From positions 16,516,197 to 16,580,196 of the forward strand of contig NC_061774.1 of assembly GCF_022458985.1 (NCBI RefSeq): a DNA stretch of 64,000 nt, written 5' to 3'. This document shows, one piece after another, positions 48,640 to 59,070 of the stretch; the first letter of the stretch is position 1; each line of letters opens with the position of its first letter. The notes below the pieces were generated by a model. The model saw nothing but the letters and a program-made list of their open reading frames with translations, made no database searches and was not told the origin of the DNA. The position numbers and the translations under genes were made by a program. The DNA is from Mugil cephalus (lineage: Eukaryota; Chordata; Actinopteri; Mugiliformes; Mugilidae).

Positions 48640-49690
48640 ATGTTTATTTGATTATGGTGGAAGTTAAGTAAATGCCTGTCAGAGTGCATACAAATAAAGC
48701 ATGTCTTCTGAAAGCATTGTAATAAAACTGAAAATGTATTTTAACACTCGCGCTGCACAGAGGCTGCTCCTGGTCTAATCCTGCGGTCTGATGCGTGTGC
48801 CTTGTATGGCTAGGGTCCGCAGGAAGGATAAACTTTAATTCTCTGAACCTGACGGCTGAAAAATCCATGTGTACACTAACAAACCTTGGGCTTAATCTTG
48901 AGGGAAAAAATGGGTCAAGTCTATGTAATAAAGCATTTAAGAAATGTTTGCCAATAACTTTTGCAGCAAGGAAATGTTCTATTTTGTTGATGCACTCACC
49001 TGGCACTTCCTGGCACTCACATTACTGATTTGCTCGTTGTAACCTATATTACTTTATGGGCTGTAGATTATATAGGATATAATAAACAAGGGTTGTTGCT
49101 GAGGTTAGAGACACAGATTTAGGACTGTAAGTTCTTCATAACAGGATGTTCCTGACTGAGGACGCAAACCCCTCAAAGACTGCAGGTGTGGCTGCGCACG
49201 ACTGTGTGTATGAATGGAAAAAATGGGTTAAATGCAGAATGTAGAGAATCAACGTATCCATGAGGAATCAGGGCGTTAGATACAAATGTTAAAGTGGGGT
49301 TTCTGCATCCAAAGACAAGTTTGTTAGTTTAACTAGTCATTCTAAATTCGTCATAGATGTGAGTGTGAATGTTTGTCTGTCTCTCTGTGTTAGCCCTGAA
49401 ACAGACTGGTGACTTGTCTGGAGTGTACCCCGCCTTTGCCTGATGACAGCTGGGACAGACTCCAGCCCCACCGCGAACCTCTAGAGGACAAGCAGTTACA
49501 GAAGATGAAAATGAGAATATTTCCTCCAAAAATCTAATCAGAGATTCTCAACGTCAGTTGTTTTGACATTACAAGACAATTGACCCAAAACGTTCCCATA
49601 TTCCATTGAAACTACAGAAGTGCCACTGAGTGAACCGTGCGCCGTTTTGCTGTCATCTGCTGCCCCCTAGTGTTCCACGCAGGCATCGCA
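48640..49690. other. Intergenic region between npy7r and prelid1
   Basis: About 1 kb with no gene. It contains a LINE/SINE-tail-like repeat at about 49340-49514. Confidence 0.6.
49340..49514 (+). repeat. Fish interspersed repeat tail (LINE/SINE-like)
   Basis: Recognisable words in order: GAATGTTTGTCTGTCTCTCT, TGTGTTAGCCCTG, GACTGGTGACTTGTCTGGAG, TGTACCCCGCCTTTGCC, ACAGCTGGGACAGACTCCAG and ACAAGCAGTTACAGAAGATG. This block is a common retroposon tail in fish genomes. The exact family is not assigned. Confidence 0.7.
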
Positions 49691-49848
49691 GCCGCACCAG
49701 CCAACCGGAAGTGTCGTCGTCGTCGTCGTCGTCGTTTGACCTTCGCTCTAATTCGACTCACGTTTGACATGATTTCGGCAACATGAAGTTCACCCGGACT
49801 GCAGCGTGAGCTACAAATTCGGATCTTTTAAATGGTGTCGACGCACAG
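49690..49848 (+). promoter_or_regulatory. prelid1 promoter and non-coding exon 1
   Basis: CCGGAAGT (ETS-type site) at about 49705 followed by a GTC triplet repeat, then a plausible non-coding exon ending at donor CACAG|GTAACC (49848). It would join acceptor CTCGACAG at 50670, leaving 32 nt of UTR before the prelid1 ATG. Typical of a TATA-less housekeeping promoter. Confidence 0.55.
49713..49735 (+). repeat. GTC trinucleotide repeat in the prelid1 promoter or 5' UTR
   Basis: Seven consecutive GTC units just after the ETS-type site. Confidence 0.85.
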
Positions 49849-50143
49849 GTAACCGCCTGTTTGCCCTTATACAGTTGCCTAGTGAATATCGGTCGGTAAT
49901 GTTAGGGTTCTCATGGTGTACCATTCATTCACCGGGTTTGCCTCATGCTAGGCTAGCTCAATGCTAACGGGGAAGCTAAGCGGGGCGGACGTGACAAATG
50001 AGACAGTATCGTTTTACCTGATGTTACCTTCTCACTTTGGACATATCCACCGACCTCTCGTCGTAATGATTGCAATGTAGTCGGTTCTCAGTGGTGACAT
50101 GAGACCAAGAGCCTTTTTAATAAAATAACATGAATATTTATGT

Positions 50144-50190
50144 AGTATGTGTATGTATGTATGTCTGTGTGTGTGTATGTGTGTATGTAG
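50144..50190 (+). repeat. TATG / TG microsatellite
   Basis: Imperfect TATG and TG array in the prelid1 5' UTR intron. Confidence 0.8.
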
Positions 50191-50702
50191 TATATTTAAA
50201 TTGTATATTCATATAGATATTTATGTATTGCATATATCTTATATGTTCATATAGATATTTATAGAGAATAAACGATGACACAAGCTGAGAAATAGTTAAA
50301 AAAAAGGGGAAGGAATTTACTTCCTTCTCCTTTTACAAACAGATGGACTGTGTTTATAATCATTATTTTTTTGTATGTACAAATGGGTACATGTTCTGTG
50401 TCCGAAATTCATGCATGCATTCATAATATGAGCTGTTTATGTGTTGATCCGCCTGACAGCTGTCATGTAGCTTTAGCTAGAAAGACCCAGAAAAGAAAAA
50501 AGTCTCTAAAATGGCCACTTTTCTAATAATTAAAACTGCTGTTAAGTTGCACGAGTTTCTAAATGTATTATAAGCCACCGCTGTCACCGTTTTCTCTTGT
50601 TCTACCTCCTGAAAGGCAGTTGCATAACCCTGGTACACTGACACGCTTCGTTTGCCCCCTATCTCGACAGGGTATTGCCTGAGTAAACGAAGGAAGGGAA
50701 CA

Positions 50703-50794
50703 ATGGTGAAATATTTCTGCTGCGCAGATTTGCTCAAAAACACCTGGGACCAAGTTTGTGTTGCTTTTTGGCAACGATATCCCAACCCTTACAG
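50703..50794 (+). CDS. prelid1: prelid1 coding exon 1
   Basis: 92 nt, ATG to donor CAG|GTGAGG, phase 2 end. Encodes MVKYFCCADLLKNTWDQVCV and AFWQRYPNPY; human begins MVKYF. The start is fixed by this match. Confidence 0.95.
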
Positions 50795-53354
50795 GTGAGG
50801 AGGGGGGGAGAGTGGCGGGTACACTTGCCTCTGATATGACTTATTTCTCTTTGATCGCAGCACTTTGTTTGAATGAATTGGGTCTCAACTGTAATGAGAA
50901 GATTTAATATAAGGTGGAAAGGTATTATTACTCAAAATTTGAGTGCTACAGTGCTTTAATTTAATTAAAATTTAGAAACACTGGTGAATAATTCTAGTGT
51001 TTTTGTTATTGTTTTATAGTGATATGATGATTAAATGGATGTATGGTAGTGAAACGTATTGCATTGAACCTTCCTGGGTTTGGTGTTAAACGTTTTGTTA
51101 AGCTTTACAATCATCTGGTAATTAAAGGTCAACATCCACTGATCATCCACAGCATTACAACCACAACCCGATGATCTTGTGACGATCACATGTCCTTTTG
51201 GGAAACTTCGGTCCTGCGGTTCAATGACAGAATCAGCTTCCCCCTTTTTTTTAACCACAGCGTGAACATTGTTGCAGACCAAGCACGCCTGAGTGCACTT
51301 TCTGGTGCATTTGTTCCCCAACTGAGCGTCATACGTGCACCCAGCAATACACGTGATGTCAAATAAATAAAAACAAAAACAGCATGGTTCATCAGACCAG
51401 GCCACCTTCGTCTGTTGTGTTTTTCCACAGCCCCGTTACAAAACAAACTGTGACGCAGTGCGTGGTCTGACTCCAAAGACGAACGAGCATTAACTTTTTG
51501 TTTATGTGTGCGGGCACCAATGTTCTAGCCAGCGTTTCCTTATCATCCCATCATCCCATCCCAGCCATAACATTATGACCACCTTCCTGATATTGTGTAG
51601 GTCTCCCTTGTGCCTCCAGAATAATTGTGACTCATCATTGCTCATGGGGTGGGGGCGTCTGGTCTGGTCTAGGTGGACGGTACATGTCTAAGTAGCATCC
51701 ACGTTATTGGTCCAAAAGATTCCCAGCAGAAAATTGTATTAGCACAAGATGGTCAGTGTTTACTTCTCCTGTCAGTGACTGGAGCATGAAAATGTTTTTC
51801 AAGTGGAGTAAAATTCACGTCTCTAATAATCCGTAACTCTTCCTTCTTTCACAGTAACCATGTCTTGACCGAAGACATCATTTTCCGAGAGGTAACTCCA
51901 AGCAACTGCCTCATTTCCAGACGTCTGTTGACCAAAACTAGCCGCTCGCCTCGATGGATGGAGCGATACCTTCCAAAGCACATGGCCAGCTCAGCGTACA
52001 TCATAGAGGACTCCATTGTGGACCCTAAGAAAAGGACCATGACAACACTAACATGGAACATCAGCCACGCTCGCCTCATGGTGCTTTAATGTTTACTTTC
52101 ATAAGCACTCGGCGTCGCATAAATACGTAACATGGCCCGGCCTCATGTTTTTATTGTTTTTCTTTTTTGTCGCAGTCGGTGGAAGAGCGGTGCCACTACC
52201 GAATCAACCCTGAAAATGGCGGCTGGACTGAGATTAAAAGAGAAGCTTGGATCTCTTCCAACGTCTACGGGCTTTCTAGAGCCATTCAGGTCAGTGGAGC
52301 GAAGTGGGAAGTTCAAAAGGGAGACTCGGCCACCGATCTTTCATTCTGTGATTAGTAACAAAATACACGGTGTTAAGATGCAGCAGCTGAGCAGTGGATG
52401 CTTTTCCGCCAGGACTTTAATCACTGAGTGGTTTATGGCACAGAATCAGAGTAGCTCTTTGTTGTTTCCCAGCTCTGACTGACAGCGACAGTCAACGTGT
52501 GATGGTGTGAGTTGTCTTTTTATAGTCCAAGTGTCTTTTTCTGTCTTGGCTGATTTTGTCTTTATTTTTTTCTCCTTTCAGGAATTCGGTCTCGCTAGGT
52601 TCAAAACTAGCGTTACAAAGACCATGAAAGGCTTTGAATACGTACTCGCCAAAATGCAAGGTAAGTTATCAATAAGTACTCATTCTGTGTTGTTTCCTTT
52701 TAGTTTTGATCGCTGCTGATGATGCGTCTAAAAGCTGTTTCCTGTCGGGGATGTGTGATTAATATTATGAGGGTTATTTCTAGGAATGCCATTAGTAGCT
52801 GGAATTGAGGCCTTTGTTTAACTTCTCAGTAATTCTACTTATTTTCCTGCGGCGCAAAGTCAGAGACAATGTATCTGTTGTGAAAAAGGAAAGAAAGGAT
52901 TAAATGTGTTTGATGTTGGCTGGTCTTAAAAGCTGTAAAAAAAAAAAGGAAAAAAAGAAAGAAAAGTGATTCATGGCTGAAGTAAATGTGTCGAACAGAA
53001 GTATATTTTTGAAGTCATTATAGTAGCAGCGATTCAAATAATACAACTCTTTTATCAAAAATGTCAAATGTGGCTGCGTCCAAACAAAAGAATTACATAA
53101 ACTATGATTGGATACTTTGAGTCTAACCACGTTTATGCTGACGTGCAAGGATTTCTTTTTAAAACCGACTACTGAACACTGATAATTGCAAGTGAACCTG
53201 ACTAAGATTTCTATTTTGTCCTTTCGTTGCAGGTGAACCTCCATCAAGAACCTTAGCAGAAACGGCCACAGAGAAGGCGAGAGAGACGGCGCTGGCAGCT
53301 AAAGAGAAGGCCAAAGACCTCGCATCGCAGGCCCAGAAGAAACAATACGTTTGA
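50703..53354 (+). CDS. prelid1: PRELI domain-containing protein 1
   Basis: Intermembrane-space lipid-transfer protein that, with TRIAP1, moves phosphatidic acid between mitochondrial membranes for cardiolipin synthesis (known for PRELID1). Five coding exons, 50703-50794, 51855-52080, 52176-52289, 52582-52660 and 53233-53354, give 210 residues (human 219) with consistent phases. Near-identity to human PRELID1 runs throughout: WDQVCVAFWQRYPNPY, SNHVLTEDIIFREVTPSNCL, SRRLLTKT, YIIEDSIVDPKKRTMTTLTW, EEFG-type core QEFGLARFKTSVTKTMKGFE. The PRELI/MSF1 domain covers about 36-174. The tail TEKARETALAAKEKAKDLAS is the LEA-like repeat region. Teleosts can have two prelid1 copies; which one this is cannot be told. 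The gene faces mxd3 tail to tail. Confidence 0.95.
51137..51500 (+). mobile_element. Tc1/mariner-derived fragment, copy C1
   Basis: Left end CACTGATCATCCACAGCATT matches the inverted right end of copy B. Further on it keeps antisense transposase-region words absent from the other copies (ATACACGTGATGTCAAATAA; TTCATCAGACCAGGCCACCT; GCATTAACTTTTT). Broken and non-coding. In the intron between prelid1 coding exons 1 and 2. Confidence 0.7.
51560..51786 (+). mobile_element. Non-autonomous Tc1/mariner-derived element, copy C2
   Basis: Starts CAGCCATAACATTATGACCA, carries GTAGGTCTCCCTTGTGCCTC, then CTCATGGGGTGGGGGCG, GACGGTACATGTCTAAGTAG and TTCCCAGCAGAAAATTGTAT, and ends at CTTCTCCTGTCAGTGACTG. 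Same deletion type as copies A and B, directly after C1 in the same prelid1 intron. Confidence 0.75.
51855..52080 (+). CDS. prelid1: prelid1 coding exon 2
   Basis: 226 nt, phase 2 to phase 0. From SNHVLTED to NISHARLM. The donor is GTGCTT, a weak site; reading on gives Val-Leu-stop, so splicing must occur here or just before. Confidence 0.9.
52176..52289 (+). CDS. prelid1: prelid1 coding exon 3
   Basis: 114 nt, phase 0 on both sides. SVEERCHYRINPENGGWTEI and KREAWISSNVYGLSRAIQ. Confidence 0.94.
52582..52660 (+). CDS. prelid1: prelid1 coding exon 4
   Basis: 79 nt, phase 0 to phase 1. EFGLARFKTSVTKTMKGFEY and VLAKMQ, then donor GTAAGT. Confidence 0.94.
53233..53354 (+). CDS. prelid1: prelid1 coding exon 5 with stop
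   Basis: 122 nt. GEPPSRTLAETATEKARETA, LAAKEKAKDLASQAQKKQYV, stop TGA. This helical alanine/lysine-rich tail matches the LEA-like end of PRELID1. Confidence 0.93.
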
Positions 53355-54092
53355 CGAGCTACTTGAAGGACGATTGGCTCCGCAGCCACTGATAGTGATG
53401 GGGGACGGGTGTATTTATCGACTCCCCTCTCATTATTCAGTCAGGGGTGAGACAAACCGATCCCGGTCGTGGTTAAGACACCTCTGTGAGGGAGCATCCA
53501 TCTGTAATGGGGTGGTGGACCATGGAAGGCCTGAACCCAGTTGAAGGACCTTTTCCAGCCTCCTCGTTCATGCTAGTTTATCCCACCTCTGTCACCACAT
53601 CATCTCAGTATTCTCCAGAGATCTCAGAAAGGAATTGAAGGTGCCATTAAATAACAATAGCCAGCTCTGACTCTCCTGTGCCCACCAACAATGTTTGCGC
53701 TTTATCCTGTTTCTTTGAACGTGTCGTTTTGTCACAGTCACCCCTTCTTTACAGCTTCTTGTCCGGTAGCTAAAGGTTAGCACATTTCTAATTAATGTGC
53801 TTAATGTGTAATTAAAATGTAATTTGTTTCACTTGTGTTGTTTTGATGTTATCTTTGGTTTGTCATCCGTTCAATGTCTAGAGTATAGAGGCTGGGTGAC
53901 TGAATAACGACCTATATTGGTTTCAATCACAGCTTAATGACAAACTGGCACTTTGGATTCCTGATACTGTGGTCAGAGCTGGAAATGGATGTTCATGAAT
54001 TCACATAAATTGAAAGTGTATGTAGCTTAGGCCTGTGCATACAACCCGTTCAACAATGTATTCTTATTCTAATAATAGAATATCAACTTGTC

Positions 54093-54098
54093 AATAAA
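54093..54098 (+). terminator. Candidate poly(A) signal of prelid1
   Basis: AATAAA about 740 nt after the prelid1 stop, immediately before the Tc1-type fossil. Confidence 0.65.
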
Positions 54099-54142
54099 CG
54101 GACATGTTCTTTCTAATGATGATGTTGTCTCGTCTCCATACA

Positions 54143-54755
54143 TGGCCGCTTCATTAGGTACACACTGCTGCAGACGCAAATATAAGTCATCACATGGATG
54201 TTAGCTATGGTCTATAGACGATCTGCTCAAGTTCAAACAAAGGGTGATAGGAAGTGACTTTGAACGTGAAATGATCCGAGGATTTCAGAAACCAATCGAC
54301 TCGGATTATGTAATTTTCTCATTTTCACAACCGTGAGCTACAATCTTCTAAATGAAATAGTCGGAGGAGAATGGGCAGACTGACTCGGGCTGGAAGAAAG
54401 GCTGAAATAACTCAAATGACCACTCGTGTGAACCCGCCGCTCCTGTCGGCTGAGAGCAGGAAAACAAGGCTGCAATTTGGCAAGGCCTCAAAATTGGACA
54501 AGGGAAGACTGGAAAACCATTGCCTCGTCTGACAAGTCTAAATTTCTCCTGCAACGTTCAGATGATGGGGTCAGAATTCAGGCATAAACAAGATAAAAGC
54601 ATAGATCCACCCTGCTGTGTATCAACAGTCCAGGCTGGTTGTGGTGGTGCTGCTGTAACGGTGTGGTGGATAATTTCTTGGGACACCTTAGTACCAACCG
54701 AGTATTGTGCTGTATAAGACAGCTCAGTACTAGCGAGGTGTACCTAATCAGGACA
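54143..54755 (+). mobile_element. Degenerate Tc1/mariner-type transposon fossil
   Basis: Ends with inverted copies of the fish Tc1-type terminus: GGCCGCTTCATTAGGTACAC at the left, GAGGTGTACCTAATCAGGAC at the right. The interior keeps transposase-derived words (AGTGACTTTGAACGTG; AGGAGAATGGGCAGACTGAC; AACTCAAATGACCACTCGTG; AAATTGGACAAGGGAAGACT; GCATAGATCCACCCTGC). About two thirds of the original length is gone, and stops and frameshifts leave no usable frame. It sits between the facing 3' ends of prelid1 and mxd3. Confidence 0.82.
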
Positions 54756-54865
54756 GACAATGGTTTGCATCACAACTTGAGCCTGAAATTTTACCCAAAA
54801 CAAGGAAAGAAAAACCCAATAGGTCCTACACAATAACCATAAACGGCACATAAATATAGAAAATA

Positions 54866-54871
54866 TTTATT
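54866..54871 (-). terminator. Candidate poly(A) signal of mxd3
   Basis: AATAAA on the minus strand, about 1.15 kb past the mxd3 stop. The intervening AT-rich stretch (54850-56012) would be the mxd3 3' UTR. Confidence 0.6.
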
Positions 54872-56012
54872 CGTTACAAAAAGCTTACATTGGTACAAAA
54901 AAAATGCTACATAATATTACTGGGCGGAGAGACAGATAAAAAAGTAATAAGGCATCTTGCATATACAAAAATGAAGGGAAATAGCACCTTCAGGTATTAA
55001 ATACATTGAAAGGATTATGATACATACTTGCAACACAGCATCAATTGCATTATCATTACAAGTAGACAATATCTGTCAGACTGGTGAATTTGGTGTACGC
55101 ATAATTGATAAAAAACACACACACGTGAAGTGCACAGCTTTGACAACCCAACACTTCTCAGAAACATAATCAGTTAACAGACCTGCGCGGAGAAAACGGA
55201 GAACGCGTCGACGCTCCGACGGCTCGACGCAGGCTTCAGTTTCTCGCATGTGACTACAGACTGAATCGTGCACTAAAACTTCAAATCGACATCTGGCGCC
55301 GGCCAAACATCAATGTGCAAATGTGACCAGTTAATTATGGTTTTTCGTTCCGACTTTTACACCCAAAATCAGTTTGAGAAGTGCAACATGTGGACGTTAC
55401 GTGCAACAGAATAAAAAAAGAGCGAAATACACGACTGAACTTATATATTAGGACAATAATACAAAACATACTGTAGCACAGATTAATGTTTAAGTGCATA
55501 CTAAACATTAGTGAAATATAAACTTAGTGCTAAAGAAAAGCTGTATAGAATACTAAACCAAATCTGATCTTTAAGGCAGAATCCAGTACAGACATACTGT
55601 AGTAGGGAATAAGTTAAGAATTTTGAATGAGAAGCCCCCAAAGAGGAATGAAAGGAACTGCTTGATTCGTTTAAAGTTAGACACCTTATGGCTTTGCAGA
55701 AAAATGCCACTTATGCTTAATACCAGAAAATATATATGCATAATGAAACGATTCATCCCAGCCCAGTGATTTTAGCTGCTATTCAGTGCAAATGGACACA
55801 CTCACAACCACCGTTTAGCTTGTAGTCCGACACGTTTTAACAAGAGAATGGCACAGGACGTCCCTCCGTTAACAAAATAAAAAGGTGTGTTCAGTTGTAC
55901 AGTGACGTCTTCCTCCATCCATTCTCCTTGGTCCTTTTCGTTTTTTTTTGGAATGTTTTCACCTCGCCCTCCCGTCCTCCCGTCCTCCCGCACGCCGACA
56001 CTAAAGGAGCCG

Positions 56013-56131
56013 TCATAGCCACGCCTTGTCCATGCTGGAGTAACAGTGGTCCGTGTCGGCGTGTGTCATGCCCAGTCCGTCCGAGTCCACGCAGTCGAAC
56101 ACAATGCTCTCCACATCAACCTCCACGTCCT
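56013..56131 (-). CDS. mxd3: mxd3 exon 6: acidic C-terminus with stop
   Basis: 119 nt. [39 protein letters not shown], stop. Human ends EELEVDVESLVF..GGGAWL. Confidence 0.9.
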
Positions 56132-57790
56132 CTGCAACGAGAACAACCGCAGATCCCACCCATTAGCAGAAGGAAACAGGAGATGGCTCACGTGTGACAG
56201 GGGACTGCTCCGGGACGACAAACGCGTTACACAAGTAAAAATGAGCTTTTCGTGAGAAATAATTCAAGATATTCTCAGACTGAGCTCGTTTAGTGCAAGT
56301 TAAGAGGGATGAGCTGTAACGTCAGCGGTGCGACGACCGATTCGCGACTCGTACCTCTGTCAGAGTCCGACCTCTCGGAGGACATGGTGGACCCCTGGCT
56401 GTCGTTCCTCATCCTCTCCGTCCCCCTCTGCAGCTGCTCCAGCCGAACCCGCAGCTCCCTCTGCTCCCAGAGCAGGCGGCCCTTCATCTGCTCCGCGCGC
56501 TCGTCCTGCTCCTGCAGCTTCTGAAACGGGGCCGAGGGAAGACGGGTTAAGACGCAACGAGGGCGAGAGGGTCTCAGAGGGCCTCAGCCTGAACCTCGCT
56601 CGTACCTTTATGTGGAGCTGGGCTCTCCTCAGCAGGTTGAGGGTGGTGTTCCTCATCGAGTCCGAAGACAGAGGAACCTGCTTCTTCAGCTGCTCCAGGC
56701 AGTGCCTCAGCTGAGCTCGTCTGCCGACAACAAGCAACAACTGATTTGTGACAACAGATCATTAAAAAAAAAAAAGGCAGATGTGGATTTGTGAAAATGT
56801 GGCAAACTATTCATTAATTACCTGTTTTTCTCCAGCTCATTGTGAACTGACCTGCGGTTAAAGGAAGAGACAGTGTGATTAGAGACAAAGACGTTCTGTC
56901 GAGTCTAACCGGCTGCTTTACCAAAACTGAAAGTCAGACACCCGACCACACCCTCTCGTCGGTTGTTTGTTGCACGGTGTTGTTATGTACCTATTACCAC
57001 CAGCATTCATCTTCTTGCTCTTCTGTTTGCTTCTCCTGTCAGAGTGATCTGGACTGAGAGGCAGGACTGAAGCGTATCCGTGTTCTGCCTCTGTGCAAGG
57101 AGAGTCACCACAGCTGTGTTAGACAACGGGGCTAAAAATCACTGTCTGCAAAAGCAGCGATGTTAAACGTTCACTTCTGTAATGAATGCCCCAAATAAAC
57201 ATGCACTAAAGTGTGCCTTGAAGGTAGCACGACGCAGTGCTGAAGTGAACCGAGGAGGACAATAACGTCCAGCTGGTTATGTGTTTTTGGCGCCATCACC
57301 CACGACTTAACCCCCCGACTATAAAACAGTTTTTATATTCTCACGCGTAAAAACATCAAACAGTGTGTCCGCAATGAGCATTGAGTGAATAAAACGCATA
57401 GCAAAGCTTCCTGTCGGTCTCCGACTCATTCGGTGCAAAGAGCGCCGGGATTCATTTTCAAACTGGTCCAGATTGGCGCCTTTGAGTACAATGATGCGGC
57501 CGATATGTAGGTCACCGAGTCAAATGGCCAAAAATAACCTTCCACCAAGGAACTCGGTCAAAACCCGAACAATTGCACAACATCGAACCTCTGCGTTGGC
57601 TTTCACGCGGACAGTTAACCGAGCTTCATTGTGCGTTTTGCTATTTTAACAATAACCAACCAACTCCCCTTTACACAGACAGTTGTCCAAAAAAATAATA
57701 ATAACAAACCACACACTAACCTCGTTCTCTCCTGTCCAGAAACTCAGCAGCTCGAAGGAGAACCTGGATTTTGCACATGTTTCCTTCCAT
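56013..57790 (-). CDS. mxd3: MAX dimerization protein 3 (bHLH-zipper repressor)
   Basis: Nuclear MAX partner that binds E-boxes and recruits SIN3-HDAC, opposing MYC (family knowledge). Coding exons 57790-57721, 57090-56991, 56851-56822, 56720-56606, 56520-56355 and 56131-56013 give 199 residues with consistent phases. Residues 5-24 are the SIN3-interaction helix ([18 protein letters not shown]). A basic stretch [10 protein letters not shown] follows. The bHLH spans about 57-107 ([42 protein letters not shown]), then the leucine zipper, a [12 protein letters not shown] segment, and an acidic end [35 protein letters not shown] matches human MXD3 better than MXD1 or MXD4. Human PRELID1 and MXD3 are also neighbours. 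Confidence 0.92.
56355..56520 (-). CDS. mxd3: mxd3 exon 5: leucine zipper and serine-rich segment
   Basis: 166 nt, phase 0 to phase 1. [55 protein letters not shown]. Confidence 0.92.
56606..56720 (-). CDS. mxd3: mxd3 exon 4: helix-loop-helix
   Basis: 115 nt, phase 2 to phase 0. [39 protein letters not shown]. Confidence 0.93.
56822..56851 (-). CDS. mxd3: mxd3 exon 3: basic region, 30 nt
   Basis: Encodes [10 protein letters not shown] plus two bases of an arginine codon: the DNA-contacting basic region (H-N-E-L-E-K). The small exon size is expected for MXD genes. Confidence 0.9.
56991..57090 (-). CDS. mxd3: mxd3 exon 2
   Basis: 100 nt, phase 1 to phase 2. [20 protein letters not shown] and [13 protein letters not shown]. 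Human MXD3 has [11 protein letters not shown] here. Donor GTACAT. Confidence 0.88.
57721..57790 (-). CDS. mxd3: mxd3 exon 1: SIN3-interaction helix
   Basis: 70 nt. [23 protein letters not shown], phase 1 end, donor GTTAGTG. A second in-frame Met at residue 5 would also keep the helix. Confidence 0.88.
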
Positions 57791-58353
57791 TGTTGTTGTT
57801 TTTTTTTGTTGCAATATAACGACTGCAGGTAAACAACCCACTAGCGTCAGTAGCCCGGAGCAGATGAAGCCGCTGCTGTGTCTGTGGCACGTCAATCCAC
57901 ACAGGCACGGGCGATACCTTCAAGTGCCCCACGTAAACTCGGATATCTTGCATTCTTTTCAGGAAAACTTGTCCAAGCAGGTTTAAAACGACTACAAACA
58001 GCGATTTAAATATTAATAACTGTTGGTTGGTCAAATACAAAGTGCATATGGTTGTGAAAATGTCAACATACGGTGTCTAATAAGTATTATTTTTGTATGT
58101 TAAATATAACAAAACAGAAATCAAAATCAAAAATAGATTTATAATTTCGTAAACAACCGTAAACAATCTAATTTAAACTTTGTATTAATGAATGATTTAC
58201 CTCGCTTTACCGTCTCGTATGTTTATGGACGCATTGTTCCAATTACAATTTTTCCGTAAGCTCTTGAAGGCATCAAGAGAGGACGTAAAACGTCATTGTC
58301 AAGCCTCCTGCCCTGCTCCTACTCCTCCCTTCCTTACCTCCCAAATAGAGCGC

Positions 58354-58387
58354 TTTATTTTATTTTATTTTATTTTATTTTATTTTA
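58354..58387 (+). repeat. TTTTA pentanucleotide repeat
   Basis: About six and a half TTTTA units in the spacer between the divergent mxd3 and FAM193B-like genes. Confidence 0.9.
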
Positions 58388-58821
58388 ATTATTTTATGAA
58401 TATAATGTTTATTTTGAAACACTTATTTTATTGGTGAACAACGATTTCGATATGCATAAATCGCAAAACAACACGGCGTGTATGCTGTTCTTCGTGGAGC
58501 TGTATTGTTACGCTTACAAATTGTTTATCTTATTGTTCCCCCTATATCAATGTCCGAAAAGCCTACATTTTTACCTTACGTCGAGTCTATTCTATCCAAT
58601 TTTATTCATATAACAATGTATTGTATTGTTATATACTGTATAGGAAGCTTAATAGAGAAATACAATCAAATACAATAATGTGGCCAATAAATACACACAA
58701 ACGCTAAAAGTATTGTGTGAATAGCTAATGTGAACACGGGCAGCGGTTTTCATTGTACGTAATTCGCGAAATGTATTAGTTTCATATAAGGAAAGTGGAG
58801 GAAGGATTGCCCTTACTAAAT

Positions 58822-58974
58822 ATGGCGGTGTCTGGCGTCACCGCCAGAATAGGACTGCAGTCGCTTCCTCCGGATGAGAGTGAAGCCTCCGTGCCAGCAG
58901 TATCTTTAACCTTTGAACTCCTGAGTGTGCCAGTCCTCCGCCATATTGACTGTTGTCTTGACTGGAGGAGATAG
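58822..58974 (+). other. Possible upstream ORF (50 codons) before the FAM193B-like start
   Basis: ATGGCGGTGTCTGG.. to TAG, in front of and not overlapping the main ATG at 59071. Its ATG is inside a YY1-like site, so whether it is transcribed depends on the true start site. No homology recognised. Confidence 0.3.
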
Positions 58975-59070
58975 AGAACATTTTGAGGTCCGACAAGAAA
59001 CGAAAGTGTGCTCTTAAAATCATCGAAACTGGTGCAAACTTGGCCAAAGCGTATTATAAACACCGTCGCG

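Larger units (their letters stand above)
57791..59070. promoter_or_regulatory. Divergent mxd3 / FAM193B-like intergenic spacer
   Basis: 1.28 kb between the two start codons, so the promoters of both genes must be here. Near the FAM193B side there are two YY1-like sites in opposite orientation: AAATATGGCGG at 58818-58828 and CCGCCATATTG at 58938-58948. The middle is AT-rich with a TTTTA repeat, so two separate promoters are more likely than one compact bidirectional one. Confidence 0.55.
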
